The notes: generated by a model not told the origin, from the letters alone. A stretch of 64,000 bases of DNA from Metallyticus violacea (GCA_030762175.1 CM060840.1:38986501-39050500); one strand, 5' to 3'. Shown: positions 11,218-23,120, counted from the first letter of the stretch. Program-made: numbers and translations.

Positions 11218-12042
11218 AACAGCAAATCGTCATGGGGAAACCGTCATTTGAAGCTAGTCTTATATTATAAATAACTTTTTCTTTTCACTTTTGAATTTAT
11301 CATTAGTAATATCACAAGTCGCCCTGAGATTGCTCTGAATATGAGTAATATTAGGAATATTTTACGGATAAAAATAGAATAAATATAATATATTCTTATA
11401 ATTCGCCATAAAATTTATAATTATATAAAATCTTTAAACTGCATATATGAATATTCACCAGTTCAGAAATTGTGAGTTTAAAATAGATGAAGGTCGATTA
11501 CTAAATTAAATTTCCTCACTAATGCCAACTGAGAAAAACAAATTAGAGATTTAATAATGTTGAAATTATTATTTACTTGGTTTTTCTCTTTATTATTATA
11601 AGAAAAGTTTTCATAATTTTAAGCCTCTTGTTTAAAGCAGCAACATAAACATGAGATAAAATTATATATTGTTTATATTTAAAAATAATATATTTTAACT
11701 ATTATTTGGATACTTAATGATTAAAAACACAATTATCAAAACTGAATGAAGAAGTTCCATTTTTTATACACAATAGACAGTGAGAATTCGTAGATGAAGA
11801 TGCTCTTCATTAATTTGTAGGTTCAGTTTAAGAGCACATGCATTGATGTGTCCTGTGAATTTGATGAATTCTTGTTCTTGGATTCCAGCTTGCGCCATAT
11901 GTGATGCGAGAGTAGATCGGCTAGAGGGTTAGTTATTTTTCTCCTTATGCCATTTTATAGTAGGTTGTTGCGACTAATTGATTCTTGCTAACACATTTGT
12001 AGGAAAACTGAGTTGGCGACACTGAAAAGACAATTGCATGTC
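11218..12042. other. Unassigned AT-rich stretch
   Basis: Very AT-rich; no coding, SINE or transposon signal that I can support. Confidence 0.4.
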
Positions 12043-12051
12043 CAGGACCGT

Positions 12052-13256
12052 GTTTCACGAAACAACTAGTCTACTAGTTTACTACTTATTAAACACTAGT
12101 CGTAATTCCACCAGTCCGATTCTTTTTCGTAAAATGTTGTCACTAGTCACTGTCAAAATCATTAATGTAGCCACTGTATCCAAGCGTCAAGAAGGCTGTT
12201 TCGAAGATATTTATTACTCCGTGGATTGTTTTTAATGCGATTTTTTTACGCAGTATGTATTATAAATCGTATATTTAAGTCAAGAAATAGCGTTATATCT
12301 ATCACATGGAAGAGAATCTCTAGTATTTAATATAAAATAACAGTGCTGCATTTAATTAATGAGCAGAAAGAAGTATTATCAAGGTAATTCTTCAGCAAAT
12401 TTACAAAGAAATACAAAGACGAAATATGAAAAATAATAACGCAAAGAATGAAAGCGTTAGGGTTAATTGCATTTTTTAATCGTGTTTAACGCCCGTTTAT
12501 ACTACTGAGGCACTACAGGCGGTGAACACATGAGACATGAGATAAAACTATATATTAGAAAAGATTTTTGAGGCATTTGTCATTTATGAGGACTGAGAAA
12601 AATCTTGGGGAGAAAAAAAAACTCAGTCAGGGAAGGCCGGTCCTGGTGGGATTCGAATCCCAGACCTCCCGCTCACGAGTCCGAACCTTAACGACCTCGG
12701 CCACCCGTGGCGATTACGTATATGTGAAGGACACATTTCGGCCCTTATATAATATTAAGAAAGCTATAATGGTAAGTGCTTTTATATTACATTCATATTC
12801 ACCATTCATATTGTTATCTATAAATAATGGAATAAATAGCTCGATTTCTATGGTATTTTTTCAGGTGAAAATATATATTTCAAGAAGTGCGAGAATGATA
12901 GTGGATTTCACATCACATATTGCATCAATAATCCTTAATGAGCATTATAATTAAAATTGCATCGATCTCAATTTATAGAATCAATATCTAACCTAAAATA
13001 TGTACACTAGTATGTAAATTCACCATTCGAGATTCACGGGTAGAATTCCACCAGTTAACAATGCGCGATACTACAACACCAAATGTTTCGTGAAACAGAA
13101 CACTGATAAAACAAAATCGCACGATGATAATATGGATCTACCACACTCGTAACTATTAGTTTACGCTCGTGAGTTCTAGAAACATACACTTATAAAACAA
13201 ACATGTAATACATTTAATATTAAAATAGTTTTACTATATCACGAGCTTTGTGAAAC
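12052..13256. mobile_element. Possible DNA-transposon remnant bounded by GTTTCACGAAAC motifs
   Basis: GTTTCACGAAAC lies at 12052-12063. Its inverted form GTTTCGTGAAAC is at 13085-13096, and a related GCTTTGTGAAAC at 13245-13256. Near the left motif are repeated ACTAGT words and AATTCCACCAGT; inverted matches to these (GAATTCCACCAGTT near 13041) lie on the right side. The layout suggests terminal inverted repeats of a non-autonomous element later split by the SINE-B at 12482. The core motif is nearly its own reverse complement, which weakens the argument. No transposase is visible. Confidence 0.35.
12482..12712 (-). mobile_element. SINE-B copy
   Basis: Minus-strand SINE-B with head CCACGGGTGGCCGAGGTCG at the right, B box GGGATTCGAATCCC, the CTGAGTTTTTTTT-type middle, and the GGGCGTTAAACACG tail at the left. 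It lacks part of the central region present in the 5.8-kb copy. The B box is intact. No convincing target duplication was found by eye. An open plus frame of 128 codons across it is incidental. Confidence 0.88.
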
Positions 13257-13886
13257 GAGACACAAGATCTAAAATATTACGATACATTTACAGCATTATA
13301 CGACTGTGATTGGTTGAAATTCAAAATTTAGTTATATTTAATTGGTTACAGAAAATATGTCACATAAGTGACCTAATCATATATAGATATTAACGCAAGA
13401 AATGTAATAATTTAATATTTCCCATTATATCTCTTAGTGTGAAAAATAGAAATTATGAATTTGTCTTAAACAACGAAAGAAGCGCCCACAAGGTATCAAG
13501 ACACGACATTGAAACTGCACTTTATCCTCATTTGGTAACTTCACTTAGTCTAAAATTCTAGTAGGCGTCTGAGCATAACTCAAACCAGAACTGGTAACTG
13601 ACTTATATAACACTGCACTTTATTTATTTACTTATTTATATTACTAGTGGGCGCCACATCGCAAGACTCGTTTATAGGCTTCATCTTTAACAGCCTAACT
13701 CCCTTGTGTGTTATAAATGTCACACTAAAATTGTGATTTAAGAGCTATGTCTTCTGAATACCCTATTGTAGCAAAAGTATGCAAGAACGTAAAATAAAGG
13801 AGCTAAAAATATGGATGGAAAAAAAAAGAGGGACATACTTAAATTGCTGTTTCCTATTCCAACTATCGGCCTTCTTATTACTTCAG

Positions 13887-14053
13887 ATTGACGGTAGTAC
13901 TGCAAGAATAGACCATTTTAAAGGGGAAGAATTTTATTCTCACTTATACAAATGCCCAGGCCCTCAGAAAAATCAACCATCTTATACAGTGAAAGTTTAT
14001 TAAACAAAAACAATGTTATAAACAAAAGTGCTTTGTATAAGATTGGCAATAAA
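13887..14053 (+). CDS. Candidate terminal exon with poly(A) signal, product unknown
   Basis: A long pyrimidine-rich tract ends TTACTTCAG at 13886. The following frame starts IDGSTARIDHFKGEEF, continues to PSYTVKVY and stops at 14003, and AATAAA follows at 14048-14053. Acceptor, short coding end, stop and poly(A) signal in this order are what the last exon of a gene looks like. An alternative reading is a 74-codon frame from the ATG at 13779, whose middle part is hydrophobic like a signal peptide, but the pyrimidine tract explains that hydrophobicity better. I do not recognise the protein, and no upstream exon in matching phase was found close by. Confidence 0.28.
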
Positions 14054-15714
14054 ATATTTTTGACTATATGTAACAATGTCTGGAAGTTTACATATTTGAC
14101 TCAAAATACAAAATGATGTAGTAGGAAACTTAAAAGTGAAAAAAAATTAGTGTTTTAATGATTACTGAAAAGATATTACTATTTCTGCAACTTTGCTCAA
14201 AGAGAAATCGAAGCAGAAGAATAAGAGAAAGACAAAATGAGAATATCAAAGCTGATAGTGAATATAATGCCAACGTGTCTGAAATTTGAAGTATGTGTTT
14301 TAACAACTTTTTTTTTTTCAATATTATACCTTAATCTTTTTCAAATTACAAACCTTAAACTGTTAAGAGTTAAAAAGTTTATTTTATTTTGTTAATAATC
14401 CAAACAATAGGTTTATTCATAGCAGTTAATTAAAACCTTTCAACTTAGGAGAAAAAATTAACAGATAAACATTCTAATTCGTTGTAAGTGTGCACTCATA
14501 TCTTCACGAATGATGATTCTCTTCAAACATTTCAATTCATAATACTTACATGTCCATAAACAAATCGAACTATTTCAGTTTATATATTCTATTTCCATAA
14601 CAACCGACATTTGTGTCATCGGTAACATTTTAATCCCGCTTAGGCAATGACAAGTGTATGTATTTCATTTAGTATATCGGCAGAATAGCTTGAATGTGAT
14701 GAAGCGCCTGAGTATTGGCAAAACTGAATTTGTACCACAGACAGGGGTATGACGACCGCAAGCTTGACTCAGATGGGTTCCATTGCGTAATTGTTTAATG
14801 CCTAGCGAGGAAAGTGAACAAACATAACCATCATTTTTCGCTAGACAATACTATTTCCGCTTCATAGTGATTTCCAGTCAAATATCTCGCAAGGAATACT
14901 CCATAGACTGACTCAATTGAACTGCATCCTGATCAACTGCCTCAATAGTTTTCTGAACAACAAGTCTTTAGTAACTGAGCAGCAACTGAGACAAATATAC
15001 TGAATATTATCTGCAGAAATTACAGCTTTTATCTACATAGCATTAACAAACTTTCTTCTAATTTTCAAATATATGTAAATAATATTTGATTACTATGATT
15101 AGTGTTGAGTTGAAAGGTTGCATATTGAATTTTAAGTCATAAAAGTGCGATTAATTTTCAAGTAACCTAATATTTTATCTTTCAAAGTGAATAGAACTAA
15201 AACAAATTTTATGAAAAACATATAATTTAATGTGCAGTTTAAAGTATTTTTAAACAAAATTGCATTCAAACCAAATCATGGACTTTCATATAAATAATAT
15301 ACAGTTCTAGATAAAATTTGAACATCGTTTTAATTGTACTTATTGAGAAACATGCATCTGCAGATCGCAAACAAACATCAAAGCACATTTAATTTCAACA
15401 CTTCTCTGTTAGCGAATGCAAATGCTTCATAGTCCTATGTAAAACAGAATTACAAATATTACATTTTGAATTAAAATGTTTTAACTGGAAAAATAACACA
15501 GCATCTGACGCTCTTAAGCATTTGAAATATAGATGAGCAAATTATAGCATGCAGAAGTCCGTTGTTAGCTGACTAAACCTCACAGAGATTTCCTACAGTA
15601 TCAGCCTGGGAATGCTTTGAAGGCCAAAACAGAATTGACATAACGTATTTAGGAATGTAGCTAATGCTTGAGGGAGTGAAAGAAAAAGAAGAATTGGTTT
15701 ATGTATCCCAAAAT
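14054..15714. other. Unassigned AT-rich stretch
   Basis: No open frame with protein-like composition and no mobile-element signal that I can name. Confidence 0.4.
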
Positions 15715-15885
15715 CGCCTTTGTGGTCTAGTGTTAGAGTTTGCGACTACTACTGTCGCAAGCTGTCTGAGTATTTTTTTTTCCCGGAATTTTTACTTGCC
15801 TTGAGAAATGAATGCTGAATAGCTTTAAGGCGTCAAGGACTCCAAGTTTATTTGCACCATCATTAATGTCATTAATTTCTACAGA
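15715..15885 (+). mobile_element. SINE-C copy (tRNA-derived), degenerate
   Basis: The head has an A box (TGTGGTCTAGTGTTAGAG). Next to it is a perfect anticodon-like stem-loop, TTGCGAC and GTCGCAA around a 7-base loop (15740-15760). The B box is not preserved. The following part (GAATTTTTACTTGCC, then GCTTTAAGGCGTCAAGGACT) matches the minus-strand copy at 60895-61130 in order and spacing, which shows a dispersed family. Confidence 0.6.
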
Positions 15886-16154
15886 CTACGTTTAGATACC
15901 CAAGATTGCTGCACCCCTGGTGCAGCATAAATCTCCTTTGAGGAACAACTAAGGGCGCCCTGACCACAGAAGTCCGCTAGAAATGCCGCAATGCTAGAAG
16001 AAATGCCCACAAATGCGTAACAACAATAGATTGACAATGGAAAAAAGAAACACACTGCCCCAGGATCACAGTACATTTTTTTTTTTCAAGTTTCACCCTC
16101 GTGTGCTTTATTATGGCACGCATCGTAAACGTGATATCTAGAGTTTGACGCCCA

Positions 16155-16215
16155 CCAATACCATCCTCCTGCTGTAGTGCCCTAGCACAACGGGCGTTAA
16201 ACACTATTAAAAATG
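16155..16215 (+). mobile_element. SINE-B tail fragment
   Basis: Ends in GGGCGTTAAACACTATTAA, the same 3' end as the SINE-B at 18.5 kb. The tRNA-like head is absent. The sequence just upstream (15886-16154) is unassigned and moderately GC-rich. Confidence 0.5.
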
Positions 16216-16413
16216 ACACACCTATCTAATTGATTGCATCTAGCAGGAATTTTTGGGATGAACAAAATTAGACGTTAAGACTGTTCCTTTCCTTTAATAT
16301 CTCTGTAATATTTTCATTGCTATATAAACTACAAAGCTACTTTTCAATAGACGCGAAACTATTAATACAGTGACAACAGTTTAAAAGTCCCGCAACTAAT
16401 ATCGGCCGACTTA

Positions 16414-16427
16414 CCCCCCCCCCCCCC
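16414..16427. repeat. C14 homopolymer
   Basis: Fourteen consecutive C bases, rare in this AT-rich setting. Confidence 0.95.
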
Positions 16428-16574
16428 TTCCCCTTCAATCGCTAAGATTCCTTCCGTAGCATGCACGGCGCCATTCTCTCTTTCAGTCACATTTCGACAG
16501 AGTCGTGCAGTTATGTTGTGCATTCGAGAGTGTCATTTCATTAAATAGTTCAGTAGTGCTGTGTTGGTAAGAAA

Positions 16575-16735
16575 TTTGCTGCGTTGACATATTCTCTTCA
16601 AGGCATACATCAGTTACAAAAGTTGGTGGAAAAACGAGACAGGCATGTAGGCGTAAATTTCCTGATAGTCCGTTCGAAAATGAAAAACAATATTAACAGG
16701 CTCAGTGACTAACCAGAAAAAAGAAAATGAAAGAC
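16575..16735 (+). pseudogene. Mariner-like transposase N-terminal remnant
   Basis: Across small frameshifts the plus strand reads KTRQACRRKFPDSPFEN, then NINRLSD, then EKRK. This order matches the N-terminal DNA-binding region of insect mariner-like transposases, which typically read 'RxKFPxSPVPxxxTIxRLVxKFxETGSVxDKKR'. The DNA-binding part is broken by shifts and stops, and nothing recognisable as the catalytic DDE/D domain follows. The more GC-rich sequence just upstream (16440-16570) may be its former 5' leader. Identification is by pattern only. Confidence 0.45.
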
Positions 16736-18469
16736 TGATAATCAATCTATGACGATATTGCGTCATATATTTCATCTCAGAATTATTGACCCGGCTTTAT
16801 AACCGCCTCGTTCTCCAAATTTACGGATTGTAATTTTTATCTTTGAGGTATAATGAAAAATATAATTTATTTAACTAAACCTTATACAGTGGAGAGATTT
16901 AAAACAAACATTTGAAATTATATTAGGTTCATTAGTGATGGGAAACTTTTGCGAATCAGTGATTGTAGGCTAAAAAGATGTGAGTTGTGTGTATGGAAAA
17001 GTGGAAAACATTAACCAAACTTACTGTAAGGAGAATGAGTACCAAATTATGTTATTTAATGTGTTGTACTTAAGTTTTAAAATAATGAACCTCTTGAGCT
17101 CCGCAAGTCTACGCAAGAAAATGCCGACGACAAATTGGGGTCTAGCCGCAAACCAACTTTACTACCTATCTGAACTTTTAAACTGCCCTCACTGTATATG
17201 TTCATTTTCTCTTTTCTCTTTTGTATACCTATATTAACATACTTTATTTTAGCTGCTAAATTTAGTGTCAATTTTTACACAGTGATAGCCAGTAATCAAA
17301 AGAAACAATTTTCAAAGAAAATAATGTACAAGTATATATATATCTATACATTTTCTAGGCTGTTAGGTATAGATGATTGTTGAATCAGTTGCTGTTTTTA
17401 CCTGACACTCAGGCGTAAAGTTAACTATCTAATTCGGAAAATTATAGGGCGATTCTATATGTTTGTTGTTCGATTATCGAGTTGATAATACTTTAGCTAT
17501 ATTAACAATAAGTTAGTAACAATAACAGTTAGTAACAGACAAATGATGACTGTCGAGTCGCGATTGAAAATGCTGATAGAACCATAGCCTCCAGTAATTT
17601 TCTCTGCCCTCTTTCATTTCGACTCCTTAGTAGTTTCAGTGTTTTCCAGTGTCGTATTTTATTCCCCAATTTCCAAACCACGGACTTTGTAAAAGCATCT
17701 GAATCACTACTCATGCTTACTACTTTTTCTTTTTCTTTGAAACTTTGAATGATTGTTCAGTGATTTCGAGTCGAAAAAATTCTGTAACATGATAACTATT
17801 TCAATTACATTTGCTGAAAAATCTCAAATACCATTCATTCTCCTGGATTCTCAGAAGAAATATGTCACGATGGCCTGGTCATTCTAGTCTAATCTCAGCT
17901 GCTAAGGTTTGAGGCAGGAAATAAATGTCGCACATGTATTTTCATTTTTAATATTGAAGATGATGCAATGCTAATTATTTTTCTGGCTATTAAATGCTTA
18001 ATTTATATCGATTTCTAATATTCCAAAAAGTTTAAAGTATTTTCTATCCCTTTCAATGCAGATTCGCTCTCTCCTCCCCCCTCCAAAAATTAAAATACAT
18101 GTGGCTATACTAGGAACTTATTTCAATGCTATATAATTTCAATTTCAGTTAAATATTACGTACATTCCATTTCAATGAAGCTACCAGTTTCTATCGCATC
18201 TTTAAAATAACTTAAAGACAAGATATATTCCACGATTCTATGCCACATTCTGAAAATATTTTGAGGACAGCAACCTTAGCTTATTTCATAAAGGTATATT
18301 ATTATTATTACACGATTTGGTAAACGAAGCTTGTACGGGCACCACTGGGCACATTGATTAAGCGGACAAGATATGTAACTAAAGCCCGGTGTTTTAAGTT
18401 TAGTAACACGCATGACGCTATTCTGAAGAAAGAATCGTCTACCATTACTAAAAATATGTTTGTTATTTC
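16736..18469. other. Unassigned stretch
   Basis: Short frames at 16980-17237 (plus) and 17529-17714 (minus) have no recognisable content. A weak tRNA-like fragment near 17870-17915 (GATGGCCTGGTCATTCTAG) may be old SINE debris. Confidence 0.35.
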
Positions 18470-18745
18470 ATCTTATAATTACCGCCATGGGTGGCCGAGG
18501 TCATTTAGGCACGGACTCTGGGGTTTGAATCTCGCCAGGACCGTCCTCCCTGACTACGCTTTTGCCAGGTTTTCCTCAGTCCTCATAAATGGCAAATGCA
18601 GGGGAGGTACCCTAAACTTAGGCCTGGAACATTACCTTCCTCAAAAAAAAAATCCTTTCCCAATATATAATTTCATCTCATGTATCATCAGTGTACACTG
18701 CCTCTGTAGTAAAAACAGGCGTTAAACACTATTAATAATCTTATA
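18470..18745 (+). mobile_element. SINE-B copy, plus strand, with short target duplication
   Basis: The body is 18482-18737. The head is CCATGGGTGGCCGAGGTCA with B box GGGTTTGAATCTC; the middle holds GGTTTTCCTCAGTCCTCA and the tail GGCGTTAAACACTATTAATA. ATCTTATA is present at 18470-18477 and 18738-18745, a likely 8-bp duplication. The 123-codon frame across it is incidental. Confidence 0.88.
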
Positions 18746-20848
18746 TTTATTGCAGTTTTAAATTAATATTTTTAGTTAAGTGGACACTTCTTATTAGGTG
18801 AATAACTTTATATTGTTATAAAATATTTTAGACCTTGGTCCAAAGTGCAGGGGGGAGGACTTTTATGCCGTATCTGACTAAGAAAGTAAAGTATTGGGGT
18901 ACGCCAGGATATCCACGCAGTTAAAAGTCAGGTAAACGCATTTAGAATTGTTCGTTCATACTGGCCATATGTAGAACCTAAGTTGGAAATGAAGAATCGA
19001 ACTTAAAATATTCAAATGCCGGAAATTAGGATGGACAATTTAAACACTTTCATTTGTCGACAAGTTATCATCTGAGCTTCAGAAGGAGATCTACAACGAA
19101 TAGTGTATCAGCTGCAAGAAATTACTTTAAGTAATAATTTTGAAATCTAAGCATAAAAAAGAAAAGTAAGTGTTTTTTGAAGGAACATATCCAGTCAGAT
19201 TTAAAATAGTTTTAAATAAAAAAGTAATTAAAAAGACGGTTATTTTAGTTATTTAAACTGTCTGTTGCCCTATGGGCAAGAAATCATTTAGATAACAGGC
19301 TTCTCAATTTTCAGCATATGTGCAGAACTATTTAAAGGACACTATGAACATAAACTAGAAAAAGCACAACCATAATATTTTTTCCCAGGTTCTGGCAAAA
19401 TAATAAATAGAAGCTGCAGAAATACAATTACTAAGATGAATTTCAGCAGACACTTTAAGAGACCATATCCGCAATACGGATACTAGAGAAGAGCTAATAT
19501 ATATATATATACATATATATACACATACATATGGATTGTTAAACAAACTGACATAACCAAAGTTCAATGATCAATGATTTCAACATATGGATTGTATGGA
19601 TCCCAAACGTATGACGAAGTGTGTTGAAATATAAACCAAACGGTCAGCTCTCTGTTGGCGTCCCATGACCAGATGAGATATGTTTCAGTCGGCATAGGTT
19701 TACAGCCTAATCTTGAAGTAGTACAAGACTACATTAAGTATGTATGTATATAATATATATATATTATATTAAAGAGTAAATTTTGCATTTAAGGATAAAA
19801 GTTTCCATTTGTGGTTGAGAGAAAAATTTCGAAATCTCAGAAAGGAAGAAACTATCAGATATAAATGTGTTTTTTTTTATTAACATCAACGTTGGAAAAA
19901 AAATTAGGAAACATTTCATTAACGTTACCTCTTCTATTTTTCATTCTTTCTTTTTAATTTGCGGAGTTGTTTAATACGACTCCATTAATTCAAATAACAT
20001 TTGCTATAAGTAAATGAGATTTTTATAAGCACCTGTTAGGGGGAAGGGTACCATCTTATACAAGAACTTATTTATATATAAAACTATTTTGCATATACTG
20101 AAATGAACCATTGGCTAATTCATGTTTATAGGTATAGAAACTGTAAAATTATTGACTCTAACTTGGCCAACTTTTTAGCTTGTAATCCTGTAATTTCTTT
20201 TTAAATTTATTAACGTCCTCTCATCTTGAAGACAACTGCCGACTTCACTACGGCTAAGGAGGTATACATTTCACACATCTTATTTTTTCAACGGCAAAGG
20301 AAAATTAAAAAGAGAGAGAGAGAGAACTCTGCAGGTATATTTATCTCTTGAAAACATTTCCATATTTTTTATTTTTAAACTATTTATACCGCTTAATGTG
20401 TAGAACGCTTTCTGAAAAACGATTTTTGCGAAATAATTATATTTTGAAGATGTGAATGATTTAAATATAGCTTTACTTACTTCAGCCCTTTAGCAAAATA
20501 TTAAAGGGGCTTTGCTGTATGACTGACTGTGAAGAATTTACAATTATATTGCAAGCATCAAAAGTGAAAGGAAGGTCGGGCTGAACAGCCAAAGAAGATT
20601 GAAAACGTTATCTTTTTTATTTTTGCAAAAAGAAGGCTGAAGTCGTATAGGTTATACAAATATTTAATGAAAACAACTTACTGTGGGAAATGAAACGTTG
20701 AAATGTTTTTGAAGCTTCTTCAGCTACTGACGTGAAATGGACATTGCTCCTCTCTTTTTGCTACTTTTGTTTTTGCTTGCTGTCTGGAAATAAAATGTTT
20801 GTCATGGATCTGTCTAAACAGATGATTTATTTTTCTTCATTTCCTTAG
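18746..20848. other. Unassigned AT-rich stretch
   Basis: Contains impure TA-rich repeats at about 19496-19530 and 19735-19770 and an (AG)8 run at 20310-20325. No coding or transposon signal. Confidence 0.4.
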
Positions 20849-20935
20849 ACACAGCCTTAACGTTAGAAAACCTTGCTCGACAGCAAATGAAACACAAAGT
20901 GACTCGCTTGCTTTCATCTCAGATGCTAAGTTCAA
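20849..20935 (+). CDS. Candidate internal exon, product unknown
   Basis: A textbook pyrimidine tract and acceptor (TTCTTCATTTCCTTAG, ending 20848) precede 87 bases that end at a consensus donor (GTGAGT, 20936). The frame that fits the next candidate exon reads TALTLENLARQQ and ends RLLSSQMLSS, with one base left over. Its GC content is well above that of the flanks. A second frame is also open, so the frame choice rests on phase compatibility with the segment at 21275. I do not recognise the protein. Confidence 0.33.
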
Positions 20936-21274
20936 GTGAGTTTTGGTGCGGATGTTTTCATTATCTCAACTGGAAGTCACAGACGTTTCTGAACGTAACT
21001 CTAATGCACGCTCTGTTTTATTAAATATTAAGAATATTCCACTTTCCAATAAATAAAGACCTAATATCCTTAAAAGTGGATTGAAACAGCATATCATTTT
21101 TAACAATAATGAATAAGACAACACAGAAGAGTATTTTATTTTAGCATTGCCTTTTCAATTAAATATATGGCTTATATTTCTAACCACATTGAAATACACA
21201 CGGTTATATTTATTAAAAATGAATGCATTTTCTCTTAATATTTTTAATTTTTTTTTTTTTTTTTTTGGTCCAAG

Positions 21275-21336
21275 ATACAAAAGGAGCTGTGTATTTCGCA
21301 CCTCGTGCCATGCTGATGGTATCATGGATCAGCAAC
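21275..21336 (+). CDS. Candidate internal exon, product unknown
   Basis: A T-rich tract (19 T at 21248-21266) and CCAAG precede a 62-base GC-richer island that ends at a consensus donor, AAC before GTAAGT (21337). After two bases that complete the split codon from 20935, it reads TKGAVYFAPRAMLMVSWISN and ends in phase 0. An alternative acceptor, AAAAG at 21283, would shorten it. The intron between the two segments would be about 340 bases. The product is not recognised. Confidence 0.33.
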
Positions 21337-22014
21337 GTAAGTAACATGAACGACATGCATTCAGTATAAATTGTTTTTGTACAGGAAAATTAGCATAAAA
21401 TTAAACTTTTAAAATGCAGTATATTAATAAAAATAAAGAGAAATTTATTGGAGGGGTGGGGTTGCAGTAAGCAATGCAACTTTAAATCGGTTCAATCTAA
21501 TAAAAATGTTATTACAACACTTAAAGAATTCAATATTATTAATTCCCATTGTACACAAACATCAATATAATTTAGTATACTCTTAAAACAAACGTCACAA
21601 AATATCATTCCAATAGAAACAAAATTGAAAATTGAAATTAAAAAAGCATTGGATGATGTAATTTCTATAACAATTGGTTTAAATCTGTGTTTGCTATCTT
21701 AATAACACTAATGTCAACAATTAACCAACCATTGCCTTAGTTATACAAATTGCCATTGATATCTATTATATATTATGCTTTTATTTACCGATTTTCATCT
21801 ACATTGTTTAAACATTTTATAGCTTTCTTCTAATATATTTCCCGATAAAACAATTCCATTCACTGCCTTACTTTGTTTTTCAACGTTGGTATAAATAAAG
21901 AGTTTTCCAAAATGATTGTCAGGTTTTGTGAATTTCTTAAAGTAATGAATTGAGCATGCGATTATTATCCTCTCATTTTTTGTTTACTTGCTATGCACCA
22001 TTTAGTACTTAGGT
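21337..22014. other. Unassigned AT-rich stretch
   Basis: No coding or repeat signal that I can support. Confidence 0.4.
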
Positions 22015-23120
22015 TGTTGCCGCGAGGTGTCGGCGTTTGCATTATGGCGGGGGCAAATATCACCAATTTTGGTCCGCTAAATAGTCCAGCACTACTTCCG
22101 AGCGGAATTTGGAAAATATCTCCCCTTCGACAATTCCACTTGTAGGTGGTATGCGCAGTTTGTTGAGAAGGGGTGCTTGTGCAAAGAAAAAAACACAGAG
22201 TTAAAGGAAATAATGAGCCAAATCAGAGAAGCTTAACATCGCAGCCTTAGGATATCAACTGTAAGGCAAACCATAGTTTAGCGTGTGTTACGCGAACGCC
22301 TTGGACTGCTTCAAGCTGTAATACCTCCTGACAAGCAGTTACGGGAGGCTTTTTGCACTGCAGTAGTGCATGGAAAATGATGCTTTTAGTGACAAACTAA
22401 ATTTTAGTCAGAGTCAACCTTTTATTTGAGCGGAAAAGTCAATAAACATAATGCTTGCATGAGATAAAAAAATCCTCACTGTTGCGTTGAACTTAAGCAA
22501 GACTCTCCGAAAGTTAATGTGTTCGGTACTGTTTTCAAGGTAAAGGTGTACGGCTTGTTTTCCTTGCAGAATGGACAGTATCAGGACTGGCTTATCTGGA
22601 TGTGATCATTGAATGGCTGCTACCATATCTACACGAGAACGGATAGTTTTATACTGTAACAAAACGGCGAGTCACCTCATTTCCATTGGAAGGTCAGAAA
22701 ATTTTGAAACTTGTACTTACCGCAGCGATGGATTAGTTGCGGTACCGAAGGTAATCAGATGCCCTTGTCTTGTCCACCTCAGTCACCCGACCTAAAGCGT
22801 TATAATGCTTTCTGTGGTGTTATTTAAAGGACCAACATATCTCTCTCCACTACCTGTGGCTATTCTGGATATTAAGGCACTTATCGGAATCGCCTTTCAA
22901 AACACCTCGGGTGACATGCTGAGGCCTTGTTGGAAGAAACGAATTATCGTGTTAATATCTGCCGAGTGACAAAGAACACTCATATCAAGCATTTGTAATG
23001 CACTTAAAGCCAAATTGTTCAGTTGTATTATGCAGTAAAATAACATTTGTATCCCTACTTTATTGTACTATATGCAGTAATTTTTGAAACCCTGACTATT
23101 ATTTTTGAAAACCCCTGTAT
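22015..23120 (+). pseudogene. Mariner-like (Tc1/mariner superfamily) transposase pseudogene
   Basis: Reading across frameshifts on the plus strand, the pieces come in the expected order. Near 22245 is an N-terminal DNA-binding part (STVRQTIV..RVLRERLGLLQA). FSDKLNF at about 22386 sits at the first catalytic Asp. Next are SESPKVNVFG, LQQNGESPHFHWKVRKF near 22660, RWIS, and PPQSPDLK near 22785 (third catalytic position). The C-terminus YRVNICRVTKNTHIKHL lies near 22945-22995. In relatives the second block reads QDG; here it reads QNG, so the catalytic Asp is replaced. Stops and shifts occur throughout. The right end (TTTTTGAAAACCCCTGTATA, near 23120) resembles a terminal repeat, but no left partner was found. 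Confidence 0.8.

Noticed and set aside
12568..12954. Plus-strand frame of 128 codons
   Set aside because: It starts inside a SINE-B and is read antisense to it; the rest is AT-rich spacer.
18354..18725. Plus-strand frame of 123 codons
   Set aside because: Most of it is the SINE-B at 18482-18737.
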